Shown in pieces: positions 5,696-5,817 of a stretch of DNA of 5,817 nucleotides. The number at the start of each line of letters is the position of its first letter. The first letter of the stretch is position 1. This DNA is from Desulfosporosinus sp. (GTDB taxonomy: Bacteria; Bacillota; Desulfitobacteriia; Desulfitobacteriales; Desulfitobacteriaceae). Location of the stretch: the NCBI GenBank assembly GCA_016278585.1, contig JADQBO010000019.1, forward strand, positions 1 through 5,817. Reading direction: 5' to 3'. The notes under the pieces were generated by a model. The model did no database searches and was not told the origin of the DNA. It was given only the letters and a program-made list of their open reading frames with translations. Made by a program: the position numbers and the translations under genes.

Positions 5696-5734
5696 AAGGG
5701 CCTTGTCACTAATAACAGTGATTAAGGCCCTTTT
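5696..5734 (+). terminator. Intrinsic (rho-independent) terminator after the chemoreceptor gene
   Basis: AAGGGCCTT (5696-5704) pairs perfectly with AAGGCCCTT (5724-5732). The stem continues through TCACT/AGTGA (5706-5710 with 5717-5721) after a small bulge, closing on the loop AATAAC. The 3' side ends in TTTT (5731-5734), then GTTT. It begins 40 bases after the chemoreceptor stop and closes the transporter-receptor unit. The other strand lacks a T tract, so it looks one-directional. Confidence 0.9.
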
Positions 5735-5817
5735 GTTTAGCTTCATTCGATATACAAAGTATACATTAACAAGCTAACGTGTATAAAAACTAAACATTTT
5801 TGGGGGAACAAGTAAGT
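5735..5817 (+). promoter_or_regulatory. AT-rich leader with Shine-Dalgarno for a gene beyond the window
   Basis: After the terminator the sequence is AT-rich and non-coding. It ends with GGGGGAA at 5802-5808, a strong ribosome site of the type used elsewhere in the window. No ATG, GTG or TTG follows before the window ends, so the start codon is probably just past base 5817. TATACA (5760-5765) and TGTATA (5780-5785) form a short inverted repeat that could be an operator. No convincing -35/-10 pair could be set at standard spacing. Confidence 0.5.

Overview
The window reads as part of a low-GC, anaerobic Gram-positive genome. A Clostridia of the Desulfitobacterium/Desulfosporosinus (Peptococcaceae) type is my best guess. 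The grounds are strong purine Shine-Dalgarno sites of the AAGGGG/GGGGG/AGGAGG kind before nearly every gene, occasional TTG starts, two clustered ferredoxin-type proteins, and a Firmicutes-style chemoreceptor. The lineage is inferred from style, not from a marker gene. All genes lie on the + strand.

Region 1 (1-2434) is a tight six-gene run. It holds the C-terminal part of a Cys-rich protein ending in two [4Fe-4S] clusters, a small di-cluster ferredoxin, an unrecognised 200-residue Cys-containing protein, a 65-residue single-TPR protein, and two consecutive MaoC/hot-dog proteins. The first MaoC protein is of the FAS1-like, non-catalytic type. The second carries the hydratase-2 motif with its Asp/His pair. 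These two genes overlap by 17 bases and probably encode a heteromeric (R)-3-hydroxyacyl-CoA hydratase/dehydratase. Gaps are short and no terminator is visible, so an operon is likely. The combination suggests an electron-transfer plus acyl-CoA (or other thioester) module whose substrate cannot be read from this sequence.

Region 2 (2435-2595) is the only substantial internal gap. It carries a 117-bp palindromic element bounded by perfect 10-bp inverted repeats, which begin at the stop codon of the last hot-dog gene. Inside is a 14-bp hairpin with no U tract. The element may be a structured RNA leader or a MITE-like insertion.

Region 3 (2596-5734) is a two-gene transcription unit: a 12-TM major facilitator transporter with a TTG start, then, 30 bases on, a methyl-accepting chemotaxis protein. 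It is closed by a convincing intrinsic terminator. The pairing suggests that uptake and sensing of related compounds are coupled.

Region 4 (5735-5817) is an AT-rich leader ending in a strong Shine-Dalgarno for a gene that starts outside the window.

No RNA genes, CRISPR arrays, transposase genes or prophage genes were seen.
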